Assembly (NCBI GenBank): GCA_051306415.1
Contig: JBPPNE010000077.1
Location: forward strand, 1 to 18,420
DNA from: CBDDRG01 sp051306415
GTDB taxonomy: Bacteria; Pseudomonadota; Gammaproteobacteria; Pseudomonadales; Porticoccaceae
Length of the DNA stretch: 18,420 nucleotides
Direction of reading: 5' to 3'
In this document: positions 1-6,464 of the stretch, one piece after another
Layout: every line of letters starts with the position of its first letter
How positions within the stretch are numbered: position 1 is the stretch's first letter
The notes under the pieces: model-generated
Databases searched by the model: none
What the model was told of the DNA's origin: nothing
Seen by the model: the letters and a program-made list of their open reading frames with translations, nothing else
Made by a program: the position numbers and the translations under genes

Positions 1-340
1 TGAACAGTTGGTACATGCTGTGGTAGAGCCGCAAGCGGCCGGGCGTGAGGTGGCCGCGGTCGGTCTCGATGCGCATGTAAGGGCGCGAGAACAGCGCCGT
101 GGTCAAGCCGACCAGGCTGGTCAGGGCGACCTGAAAGACGTTGAAGGCATCGATGAAAAACTGTTCGTTGCCGATCACCAGCGGACCGCCACGCATCACC
201 CGTGCGGTGAGGGAGCCACCGGCCACGAAGGTGGCCAGGCTGAACAGCGCGTTGATCTCCGCCGCGTGGGGGCGGGCGCCCCACACCGCCAGCACCGCCC
301 CGCCCAGCAGCGGCAGGCCGAGCAGCGCGATCAGCTCCAT
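1..340 (-). CDS. hyfF: HyfF-like hydrogenase-4 membrane subunit, N-terminal part (runs off the left edge)
   Basis: The frame opens with ATG at 340 and stays open for 113 codons to the window edge, so the stop lies outside. The product begins MELIALLGLPLLGGAVLAVW, a membrane segment, and continues with a second hydrophobic stretch and the motif FFIDAFNVFQ before SRPYMRIE. This N-terminal layout matches HyfF/HycC/NuoL-like antiporter-type subunits, which help form the proton- or sodium-translocating arm of group 4 hydrogenase complexes. A GGAGGGG ribosome binding site lies just upstream, 18 bases after the hyfE stop, which indicates one operon. Order and spacing (hyfB-C-E-F) support the call. 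The large and small catalytic subunits would be expected further left, beyond the window. Confidence 0.8.
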   Translation of the reverse strand, partial: MELIALLGLPLLGGAVLAVWGARPHAAEINALFSLATFVAGGSLTARVMRGGPLVIGNEQFFIDAFNVFQVALTSLVGLTTALFSRPYMRIETDRGHLTPGRLRLYHSMYQLF

Positions 341-358
341 GACCCCTCCGTCACCGGC

Positions 359-1024
359 TCAATCCTCCTTCAGCGACTCGAGATGGCGCAGTTCCAGGCT
401 GTCGAACTGTTCGCGAATCTGAAAGAAGAACACGCCGAAGATCACCGCCCCGACCAGCACGTCGAGGGCGATGCCCAATTCGACCACCATCGGCATGCCC
501 TGGGTCGCCGTGGCGGCGGCGAACACCATGCCGTTTTCGAGCGCCAGAAAGCCCACCACCTGCGACACCGCCTTGCGCCGGCCGATCATCATCAACAGCG
601 ACAGCAGCACCATGGCGATGGCGATGCCGAGGGTCTCGCGGGTGATCTCGTGGCCGAACTGGGAGATCGGCTGGGCGAGACCAAAGGCGAAGATGACCAG
701 CCCCAGACCTGCCAGCATCTGCAGCGGGATGGCGACCAGCGTCTCGGTGTCCCACTGCAAGCCCAGACGCAGGATCAGGCGGCGCAGGAAGTAGGGCAGC
801 ACCACCACCTTGAGCACCAGCGTGAGGGCGGCCGAATAATAGAGGTGGTGCAGGCCGGCACTGGCCGCCACCGCCACCGTCGAGGCGGCGAGCACGGCGC
901 CCTGCAACGCAAACAGGTTGACCAGCGAGGCGATGCGCCGCTGGGCGAGCATGGCGAACGACAGCAACAGCAATAGCGAGGCGAGCAGTTCGACCAACTG
1001 CATCGCGAGCGGCACGCCCGTCAT
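359..1024 (-). CDS. hyfE: HyfE-like hydrogenase-4 membrane subunit
   Basis: A 221-residue, almost wholly hydrophobic protein, close to the usual size of HyfE (about 216). The first half contains MQLVELLASLLLLLSFAMLA and further membrane spans. The second half has the family-typical stretch GFLALENGMVFAAA followed by ELGIALDVLVGAVIFGVFFF, which resembles NuoK-type subunits (conserved Glu in LALENG). It should sit in the membrane arm of a Hyf/Hyc-like complex. The chosen ATG at 1024 overlaps the hyfC stop in an ATGA arrangement, a sign of translational coupling. A longer open frame continues upstream to 1300, but that part lies opposite hyfC's coding frame and lacks family features, so I rejected it. 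Confidence 0.88.
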   Translation of the reverse strand: MTGVPLAMQLVELLASLLLLLSFAMLAQRRIASLVNLFALQGAVLAASTVAVAASAGLHHLYYSAALTLVLKVVVLPYFLRRLILRLGLQWDTETLVAIPLQMLAGLGLVIFAFGLAQPISQFGHEITRETLGIAIAMVLLSLLMMIGRRKAVSQVVGFLALENGMVFAAATATQGMPMVVELGIALDVLVGAVIFGVFFFQIREQFDSLELRHLESLKED

Positions 1025-1980
1025 GCCACACCGCCGGAGAACAGCAGGCGGGTCAGCAGGCCCACCACCGCCAGCATGAAGGCCATGGCCAGAAACTCGG
1101 GCGCGCGGAACACCCGCAGCTTGGCGCTCAGGGTCTCGAACAGCGCCAGCGCCACCCCGGCCACCGCCAGTTTGGCCACCAGCCAGACCACCCCCAGCAG
1201 CAGCGCGGTCGGCCCGGTGTCCGCTCCCGCCAGGCCGAGGGGCAGGAAAAAGGCAAAGCCCAGGCAGGCATAGTTGAACAGCTTGAGCGCCGCCGCCCAC
1301 TCGATCAGCGCCAGGTGGCGGGCCGAATACTCCAGCACCATGGCCTCGTGGATCATGGTCAGTTCGAGGTGTGTGGCGGGGTTGTCGATGGGCAGGCGGG
1401 CGTTTTCCGCCACCGCCACCATGACGAAGGCGAGCGCCGCGAACGCCAGACTGGGATTGATGGTGAAACCCTGGGCGAGCAGATGATCGGCGATCACCGG
1501 CACCGCCGTGCTGCCGCTAATCAGAGCAAGATTGAACAGCACCATCAGCAGCGCCGGTTCGGCCAAAAAGCCGATCAGCATCTCGCGGCGCGCGCCGAGC
1601 GAGCCAAAGGCGGTGCCGACGTCCATGGCGCCCAGTGCGATGAACAGGCGCGCGGTGGCGAACAGGCCCACCAGCGCAATGGCGTCGGCGGCGCGGCCCG
1701 CGGGCAGATCCGTGCCCAGCGACGGGATGATGCCGGCGGCCACCAGCATGCAGCCGAACACCACATAGGGCACCGCGCGAAACAGCGGCGAGGCCGACTC
1801 GGCCAGCACGGCATCCTTGTGCAGCAGCTTGCGCAACATGCGGTAGGGCAGCAGCAACGGCGGTGCGCTGCGGTTCTGCAGCCAGGCGCGACACTGGTTG
1901 ACCCAGCCCACCAGCAGCGGCGCCAGCGCGCCGGCGATGGCGATGGCGGCGGCTTGGGTCAGCAGTGCCGACCAGGTCAC
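1021..1980 (-). CDS. hyfC: HyfC-like (HycD/NuoH family) hydrogenase-4 membrane subunit
   Basis: A 319-residue integral membrane protein of the HyfC/HycD/NuoH family, which anchors the catalytic arm to the membrane arm. Visible family marks are the N-terminal helix followed by NQCRAWLQNRSAPPLLLPYR, the segment AENARLPIDNPATHLELTM (the conserved acidic, NuoH-like loop) and EYSARHLALIEWAAALKL. I chose the GTG at 1980 (VTWSALLTQ) because it overlaps the hyfB stop as GTGA and gives the family length. The open frame continues to 2283, but that part is out-of-frame hyfB sequence. The protein looks intact, although the gene upstream is broken, so assembly of the whole complex is doubtful. Confidence 0.9.
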   Translation of the reverse strand: MTWSALLTQAAAIAIAGALAPLLVGWVNQCRAWLQNRSAPPLLLPYRMLRKLLHKDAVLAESASPLFRAVPYVVFGCMLVAAGIIPSLGTDLPAGRAADAIALVGLFATARLFIALGAMDVGTAFGSLGARREMLIGFLAEPALLMVLFNLALISGSTAVPVIADHLLAQGFTINPSLAFAALAFVMVAVAENARLPIDNPATHLELTMIHEAMVLEYSARHLALIEWAAALKLFNYACLGFAFFLPLGLAGADTGPTALLLGVVWLVAKLAVAGVALALFETLSAKLRVFRAPEFLAMAFMLAVVGLLTRLLFSGGVA

Positions 1981-2699
1981 AGCACGATCATGAGCAATGC
2001 CACCAGCGTGGCGAAGCCGTACAGCAGGTAGATCGCGATGCGCCCCTGCTGGAGCCGGCCGATTGCGCGCGCGGCGGCATCCACCCAGCGCACGACCGGC
2101 TGGTAGAGCAGGTACCAGAAGCGGTCTTCCACCACCACCTGGTAGCGCGGCGCCGCGTCGAAGGGCGACGGCAGGTGCCGCTGCAGGCGAAAGAACGGCT
2201 CGAAAAGCTGCCGGATCGGCTGCCCGAAACCCTCGGCGGTGTCCTACATGCGGGCGTCCTGCCAGGGATAGCCGCAGTCCCACACCGGGCCGCGCGCGAC
2301 CCGGCCGTGATAGGCGCGCCGGATCGCCAGAAAACTGCCGAGCATCACCGCCGCGATGCCGACCGCGAACAGCAGCGGGCTGAAACTGGCGTGACTGACC
2401 CCGCCCGCGCGCAGCCAGCCGAGCTCGCCCCAGGCCGTGGTGGTCGGCCCGACCAGCAGGCCGACGGTAGCGTTGAGGCGCGCCAACAGCAGACTCGGCA
2501 GCAACCCCAAGCCGACACAGGCGAGCGCCAGCGCGACCAGGGCGGTGCGCTCGAAGCGGCCGGCGTCATGGGCCTGTTCGAGCTGGCGCTCGCGCATGCG
2601 GCCCAGAAAAATAACCCCGTAGAACTTCACCATCACATAGCCGGCGAGCGCCGAGGCGAGCACCAGCAGCGCGGCGGTGGCCGCAGTACCTGGTATGAA
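1977..2699 (-). pseudogene. hyfB: HyfB-like antiporter subunit remnant: 5' part missing, internal amber codon
   Basis: The frame between 2699 and 1977 encodes about the last 240 residues of a HyfB/NuoL-like subunit that is usually about 670 long. It starts abruptly at the sequence PGTAATAALLVLASALAGYV and goes through VKFYGVIFLGRMRERQ and the diagnostic WDCGYPWQDARM. At 2244-2246 the frame has TAG exactly where family members have Gln in the motif RMQxTAxGF. Reading resumes in the same frame as DTAEGFGQPIRQLFEPFF and ends in a membrane helix at 1977, where it overlaps hyfC. Upstream of about 2690 the similarity stops and a TAG at 2700-2702 closes the frame. It therefore carries two independent lesions: truncation, and CAG to TAG. 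HyfB should be non-functional. Confidence 0.85.
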
Positions 2700-2718
2700 C
2701 TACGCTGAGCGTTGTGGA

Positions 2719-2910
2719 TCAATACGCTTCGTCCCTGACTCGACGAATCAGGTCCACTGAACGCTCGCCGCTCGGCGTCACGTTTCTGCGGAACGCATCA
2801 ATCCTTGCAAGGATGGTCAGGAACTTTGTGCGCTGCGCAGCAGACTTATGTTCTGCCTCGGTCGGGCTCGCGCTGCGCGTCGTCGGCGATATCGGCTTCG
2901 TAGGCTTCAT
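2719..2910 (-). CDS. Small hypothetical protein coupled to the PrlF-like gene
   Basis: A 63-residue open frame. Its ATG overlaps the stop of the upstream PrlF-like gene (ATGA), the usual arrangement for toxin-antitoxin pairs. The C-terminal half, TILARIDAFRRNVTPSGERS followed by VDLIRRVRDEAY, reads like a helical, charged small protein. The N-terminal 25 residues (MKPTKPISPTTRSASPTEAE) are low in complexity, and for this stretch another frame has a better coding rhythm. It is not recognisable as the expected YhaV toxin. I do not recognise the family. It could be the second half of a small two-gene module or the tail of a decayed gene. It lies directly beside the hyfB breakpoint. Confidence 0.45.
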   Translation of the reverse strand: MKPTKPISPTTRSASPTEAEHKSAAQRTKFLTILARIDAFRRNVTPSGERSVDLIRRVRDEAY

Positions 2911-3113
2911 TCGTTGTCGTCCGGCAGGCGCGCTGTGAGATCAACGCTCGTCGCACCGACCAATGACTGAATGCGATTTCGCATGCCCGCATCCACCGCC
3001 ATCAATTTGACTGGATGGGCGTCAATGTCGTGGGCCAGGAGTTCAAGGAAAGCTCCCAGCGCTTGCCCGTTGGCATCGCTGCCGCCCGCCTCTGTTGTCG
3101 TATCAGTATCCAT
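2907..3113 (-). CDS. PrlF-like antitoxin C-terminal domain protein (no AbrB DNA-binding half)
   Basis: A 68-residue protein. After a short leader (MDTDTTTEAGGSDANGQ) comes a domain resembling the C-terminal half of PrlF/SohA antitoxins: AFLELLAHDIDAHPVKL, then RIQSLVGATSVDL and an acidic end PDDNE. The same order (AFLxxLxxDI..NP, LV, V-acidic, DDE) is present in E. coli PrlF as I remember it. PrlF normally starts with a MazE/AbrB-type DNA-binding domain; here that half is absent, and a stop codon at 3132-3134 closes the frame upstream. I prefer the ATG at 3113 because of GAGAG about eight bases upstream; an alternative ATG is at 3131. Its usual partner YhaV is not present; the next gene is a 63-residue unknown. 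The divergent HTH gene could supply DNA binding. Confidence 0.5.
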   Translation of the reverse strand: MDTDTTTEAGGSDANGQALGAFLELLAHDIDAHPVKLMAVDAGMRNRIQSLVGATSVDLTARLPDDNE

Positions 3114-3132
3114 CGAACATCTCTCGATCATT

Positions 3133-3147
3133 TATCATCTGATGATA
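3133..3147. promoter_or_regulatory. Perfect 15-bp palindrome between divergent genes, candidate operator
   Basis: TATCATCTGATGATA is two perfect 7-base arms around one central T. It lies 19 bases upstream of the minus-strand PrlF-like start (3113) and 30 bases upstream of the plus-strand HTH gene start (3178). Position and symmetry fit an autoregulatory operator for one or both small modules. The sequence shows the symmetry; the regulatory role is inference. Confidence 0.5.
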
Positions 3148-3177
3148 CAGCAGCATGTGAGTACTGCAGGAGCCTCC

Positions 3178-3498
3178 GTGAAGCCCATGAAGATCGGCAT
3201 CATGCCAAAGAAGAAGGTCCAGGCGCGCGTTCTCGCTATCGCAGGCGGGGATATCAAGCCGCGCCGTGGCGAGCCGAAGATATGGTTCACTTCGATGAAG
3301 TCGTTGGCAGAGGTCTTGAGCGACGACAACCGGGTCTTGCTGAAGGTGATTGAAGTGGACCCCGTAGTGCGGACACCAGGCAACCTCTCGCGCACGCTCA
3401 AGACAATGTCGAACTACGGCATCGTCGAGATGCGTCGTGAGAAAAAGCTCGTCCGCCCTATCGTGAAGGCGACAGAGTTCCGGATCTTTGCAGCCTGA
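3178..3498 (+). CDS. COG4190 / TumA-like winged-HTH regulator (antitoxin-type), with shortened HTH
   Basis: A 106-residue protein of the COG4190 (HVO_A0114-like) predicted wHTH regulator family, which includes TumA antitoxins. Family hallmarks are MKIGIMPKKKVQARVLAIA, then GEPKIWFTSMKSLAEVLSD, the recognition-helix region GNLSRTLKTMSNYGIVEM, and a short C-terminal strand ATEFRIFAA. Family members usually have about 11 more residues (SLxELxxLTGR-type, helix 2 of the HTH) between the LLKVI helix and the NLSRTL helix; here the link is only EVDPVVRTPG. I chose the GTG at 3178 because AGGAG lies at 3168-3172; ATG 3187 is an alternative. The open frame extends back to 2971, but that part is antisense to the PrlF-like gene. 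No TumE toxin gene is adjacent. A strong terminator follows at 3662. Confidence 0.75.
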   Translation: MKPMKIGIMPKKKVQARVLAIAGGDIKPRRGEPKIWFTSMKSLAEVLSDDNRVLLKVIEVDPVVRTPGNLSRTLKTMSNYGIVEMRREKKLVRPIVKATEFRIFAA

Positions 3499-3798
3499 CG
3501 TAGGCGACTCTGGGAAGTCCGTTGACTTTCCGCCAGCACCAGACGGCGTCTTCCGCCAAGCTCCTGATGCCCCTCGAAAATCCACCCGCCTGCTCCCAGA
3601 AACGCTCAGGCGCGCTCCGGTATGATTCCGCACGGGGGAATCCAACCTCCACCAATGTAATAAGGCCAACCCTTCTCGGTTGGCCTTCTTTTTTGGGGAA
3701 CCCTGCGGGTATCAAAGGGTTACTGAGGGTGTCGGTGGTCTTCCAATAGGGCGGAAAATGCGGGAGGGCTTCGACATCGTGCGTAACGCGCCGCGGGG
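3499..3798. other. Gene-free stretch with a tRNA-tail-like segment and terminator
   Basis: No convincing coding frame. At 3624-3642 there is a hairpin with 6-bp stem and 7-base loop (GATTCC/GGAATC), immediately followed by CAACCTCCACCA ending at 3654, then the terminator at 3662. The geometry resembles the T-arm plus acceptor tail of a tRNA or tmRNA 3' end, but the loop lacks the TTCRANY signature. No matching 5' half (GGAGGTTG-like) is visible. It may be a degraded attachment-site remnant or coincidence. Confidence 0.3.
3662..3694 (+). terminator. Strong intrinsic terminator
   Basis: Perfect 10-bp stem AAGGCCAACC / GGTTGGCCTT (3662-3671 and 3678-3687) with loop CTTCTC, followed by CTTTTTT. 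On the plus strand it can end transcripts of the COG4190 gene or of whatever once preceded the CCA-like tail. On the minus strand the tract after the stem is only ATTACATT, so it would be a weak terminator for the metal operon that ends at 3799. Confidence 0.9.
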
Positions 3799-5133
3799 CT
3801 AGCGAGACGGCCAGCGTGCGTGCTGCTCGTCAATCACGAAGGGATGCGCGTGCCGTCCGCTGCCCGCGTGTTCAACAAGATGCGGATGGTCTGCGGCCAG
3901 ATCATCATGTTGATGTGCCAGCACTTCGCTGTCCTCACGCGGCCAAAGCCAGCGCGCGAGCAGTGTGCCCAGCACGGCCAGTGCCGCCATCGCCCAGATC
4001 GCCACCGCAATGCTGACCGCGGCCCCCAGCCAACCGACGACGGGATAGGCGATCAGCCAGCAGGCGTGAGAGAGCGAGAACTGCGCGGCGAACAAGGCAG
4101 GACGGTCGGGTTCCGTCGAAGAGCGCCGCAGCAGTCGGCCACCGAGCGTAACCACCGCTGCGTAGCTTGCACCCAACATTAACCAGCCCGCCAGCAGCAG
4201 CGGCCATTGCAATGCCGGCGTCAGCAGCGGCCAGACAATAGCGAGTGCAATTAGCAGGCTGCAGAGCAGCGTGGCGGCAGTGAGCATCACGGCGCGGTCG
4301 CTGTGCTGCTTCAGCATGCGCGGCAGCAGCAGCGCGGTCGCCATCGAGCCGCTGCCAAAAGCGGCCAGCGCCAGCGCCACGGCCGTTTCGGGCCGTGACA
4401 GGCTCTCCCGCACGATGACCACGGTGTTGACGATCACCAAGGCGCTACCAGCGGCAGCCGTCAGCGTCAGCGCCAACAGGCCACGCAAGCGAGGCGTGGC
4501 GAGATAGATGCGCAGGCCCTGCGTCAGCTTGCGACCAATGCTGAGCTGCGGCGCAGTGGCACGCTTGTAGGGCAGCACCACCGACAGCACCAGTAGCGCC
4601 GACCCCATGAAGCCCACCGCCGTGCCCAGAAACAGTCCGTGATAGCTGACGACCAGTAGCAGCATCGCCGCCAGCGCCGGACTCAACAGGTTTTCGAGGT
4701 CATAGGCGAGGCGCGAGAGCGAGAGCGCGCGGGTGTATTCCTCCTCATCCGGCAATACCTCTGGGATGGTGGCCTGGAAGGTTGGCGTGAACGCCGCCGA
4801 GCTGCTTTGCAGCATGAAGATCAGCACATAGATTTGCCAGATCTGATCCACCCAAGGCAGCACCAGCACCACGGCCAAGCGGCTGATGTCGAGGCCCACC
4901 AGCAGCGTGCGACGCGGTAGGCGATTGGCGTAAGCCCCCGCGAGGGGTGCCACCAGAACATAGGCCACCATCTTGATGGCGAGTGCGGTGCCGAGCACCG
5001 CACCGGCATTCTTGCCCGCCAGATCGTAGGCCAACAGGCCCAGCGCGACGGTGGCGAGACCGGTGCCTACCAGGGCCACCACCTGTGCAAAAAACAGGTT
5101 GCGGTAGGTGCGGTTCTTGAGTATGGAAAACAT
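3799..5133 (-). CDS. MFS efflux transporter with His-rich C-terminal tail (NreB-like)
   Basis: A 444-residue major facilitator protein with about 12 hydrophobic spans. The start MFSILKNRTYRNLFFAQVVA is typical of MFS permeases of the macrolide/enterobactin-exporter type, and YANRLPRRTLLVGLDISR carries the cytoplasmic loop 2-3 basic motif. The last 40 residues are hydrophilic and His-rich (LAHQHDDLAADHPHLVEHA, then GRHAHPF), like the tail of the nickel exporter NreB, so a role in exporting a divalent metal from the cytoplasm is likely. It is the last gene of the operon, 12 bases after the anchored protein. Substrate (Ni versus Co or other) cannot be read from the sequence. MFS is certain; nickel is inference. 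Confidence 0.85.
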   Translation of the reverse strand: MFSILKNRTYRNLFFAQVVALVGTGLATVALGLLAYDLAGKNAGAVLGTALAIKMVAYVLVAPLAGAYANRLPRRTLLVGLDISRLAVVLVLPWVDQIWQIYVLIFMLQSSSAAFTPTFQATIPEVLPDEEEYTRALSLSRLAYDLENLLSPALAAMLLLVVSYHGLFLGTAVGFMGSALLVLSVVLPYKRATAPQLSIGRKLTQGLRIYLATPRLRGLLALTLTAAAGSALVIVNTVVIVRESLSRPETAVALALAAFGSGSMATALLLPRMLKQHSDRAVMLTAATLLCSLLIALAIVWPLLTPALQWPLLLAGWLMLGASYAAVVTLGGRLLRRSSTEPDRPALFAAQFSLSHACWLIAYPVVGWLGAAVSIAVAIWAMAALAVLGTLLARWLWPREDSEVLAHQHDDLAADHPHLVEHAGSGRHAHPFVIDEQHARWPSR

Positions 5134-5145
5134 GGCTGTCCCGGT

Positions 5146-5739
5146 TCAACCGGGCCGGTATAGCTTCTGGAAGTAGCCGCTGACCTTAACCCTGATGGTG
5201 ACGGGTGTGCGGCCCGTGTTCTTCCAATACCAGCCCTGTGAGCCGTCGAAGGGGGCGGTGAAGCTGCCGTGGCCTTCGGATTTTTCGCGGTCTTTCCAGT
5301 AGCTGGTGAAGTTGTCGCCGTCGTTCGGCTTCTCGCCGTGCATGTCGAAGTTCACCGGGCCGCCCTCGCTGACCCAACTGAAGACGAAGGCTTCACCAGT
5401 GCGCATCTGCGCCTTGATCTCGGCCCCCTCGTTGGCTTGCAGGGTCAGCGTCATCTCGCCGCTCTGGTATGGCGTGGGCTGCTGGATGGCGCTGGCGTTG
5501 GGATCAATCGCCGGTGCGCTGGCCGAGGGTGCGGGTGCGGCGGCAACCGCCGCGCTCTCAGTGGCAGGCGTGTGCAGGGCGGTGAGGCCCAGCGCCTTGC
5601 CGATGCCGGTGGGATCAAGGCCGTATTCGGCGGGCAGCACGGTGGTCAGCAGGATCGCACCGGCCGCCGCCAGTGCCACCGCAGTGGCCTTGAGCAGTTG
5701 CGGCGTGCTGGCGTGCAGTGAGGTGGTGGCTTCAGTCAT
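5146..5739 (-). CDS. Single-span membrane-anchored periplasmic protein of metal-resistance clusters
   Basis: A 197-residue protein. It has a short cytoplasmic N-terminus, one membrane span at about residues 17-36 (ATAVALAAAGAILLTTVLPA), an Ala/Pro/Ser-rich flexible linker at about 60-90, and a compact C-terminal domain with GEMTLTLQANEGAEIKAQMR, FVFSWVSEGGPVNFDMHGEK and GSQGWYWKNTGRTPVTIRV. Such proteins are often labelled transmembrane anchor protein and occur with HupE and RND metal pumps; the function is not known to me. The C-terminal domain looks like a beta-sandwich and could help deliver metal or stabilise the pump, which is speculation. It follows hupE by 11 bases and precedes the MFS gene by 12, so it belongs to the operon. 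Confidence 0.75.
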   Translation of the reverse strand: MTEATTSLHASTPQLLKATAVALAAAGAILLTTVLPAEYGLDPTGIGKALGLTALHTPATESAAVAAAPAPSASAPAIDPNASAIQQPTPYQSGEMTLTLQANEGAEIKAQMRTGEAFVFSWVSEGGPVNFDMHGEKPNDGDNFTSYWKDREKSEGHGSFTAPFDGSQGWYWKNTGRTPVTIRVKVSGYFQKLYRPG

Positions 5740-5750
5740 GTCGAACCTCT

Positions 5751-6464
5751 TCAGAATTGGAAATAGCCCGCGAGCTGATAGCCCGTGAGCACGAAGCCAG
5801 CGGTCATCAGCATCGCGTTGGCGGCGAAGGCTTGGCGCGTGAAGACGCTGCTGCGTCGCCAGAAACCCATGACGATCAAGATCGCAGCGAGTGCGAGCAG
5901 CTGGCCGATCTCCACGCCGACGTTGAAGGCCAGCATGTTCGGCACCAGCCCGTCTTTCGACAGCGCGAAGTCTTGCAGCTTGGTCGCCAGGCCAAAGCCG
6001 TGGAACAGGCCGAAGATCAGCACCGCCGCCCTGGTATTGGGCTGGAAGCCCAGCACGCGCTGGAACGCCCCCAGATTGTCCAGCGCCTTGTAGACCACCG
6101 AGAGGCCGATGATCGCGTCCACCAGGTAGGGGTTCACCTGCGCGCCACTGAGCACCCCGAACAGCAGCGTGCTGCTGTGGCCGACGGCAAACAGCGTGAC
6201 GTAGAGGGCCACTTCCTTGAGCCGATACAGGAAGAAGATCACCCCGAACAGGAACAGCAGGTGGTCGTAGCCCGTGACCATGTGCTTGGCACCGAGATAC
6301 AGATAGGGCAATAGCTGCGCGCCCTGGGCGGATTCGATGAAGGCTCCATCGTCATCGGCCACGCCGTGCGCGGCGGCGAGGCCGCTGCACAGCAGCGCGG
6401 TAGCACCGAGCAAGCCCGGCAGCCGCCGCGCGAATACGCGGATCTGATTCAGCGGTTCGGTCAT
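5751..6464 (-). CDS. hupE: HupE/UreJ-family membrane protein
   Basis: A 237-residue HupE/UreJ family protein. An N-terminal signal-like segment (GLLGATALLCSGLAAAHG) leads to the family's mature His (AHGVADDDG). The conserved core is LGAKHMVTGYDHLLFLFGVI, then FAVGHSSTLLFG and LIFGLFHGFGLATKL, where the His residues are candidate metal ligands. Members are Ni or Co permeases or metal-binding membrane proteins linked to hydrogenase and urease. Here the gene sits inside an efflux operon: its ATG overlaps the stop of the small secreted protein gene, and the anchored protein follows by 11 bases. Whether it imports metal, balances efflux or senses metal is open. The hyf genes nearby are a separate unit, so a hydrogenase link is only positional. 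Confidence 0.88.
   Translation of the reverse strand: MTEPLNQIRVFARRLPGLLGATALLCSGLAAAHGVADDDGAFIESAQGAQLLPYLYLGAKHMVTGYDHLLFLFGVIFFLYRLKEVALYVTLFAVGHSSTLLFGVLSGAQVNPYLVDAIIGLSVVYKALDNLGAFQRVLGFQPNTRAAVLIFGLFHGFGLATKLQDFALSKDGLVPNMLAFNVGVEIGQLLALAAILIVMGFWRRSSVFTRQAFAANAMLMTAGFVLTGYQLAGYFQF

Noticed and set aside
1981..2283. Extended start for hyfC at 2283
   Set aside because: The extra residues are Arg/Ala/Gly-rich and out of frame with the well-preserved hyfB C-terminus; GTG at 1980 overlaps the hyfB stop and fits the family length.
8..2708. Long plus-strand open frames opposite the hyf genes
   Set aside because: Their products are His/Gln/Arg-rich with no domain features; they are mirror images of GC-rich membrane protein genes on the minus strand.
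2971..3177. Upstream extension of the COG4190 gene to an ATG at 2971
   Set aside because: It is antisense to the PrlF-like gene; the family starts at MKIGIMP, and AGGAG lies just before the GTG at 3178.
3624..3654. A real tRNA or tmRNA gene ending in CCTCCACCA
   Set aside because: No matching 5' acceptor strand, no TTCRANY loop, no anticodon arm; kept only as a possible remnant.
3103..3715. Minus-strand frames across the COG4190 gene and the terminator
   Set aside because: No family features; they cover the palindrome and the terminator, and the plus-strand gene explains the sequence.
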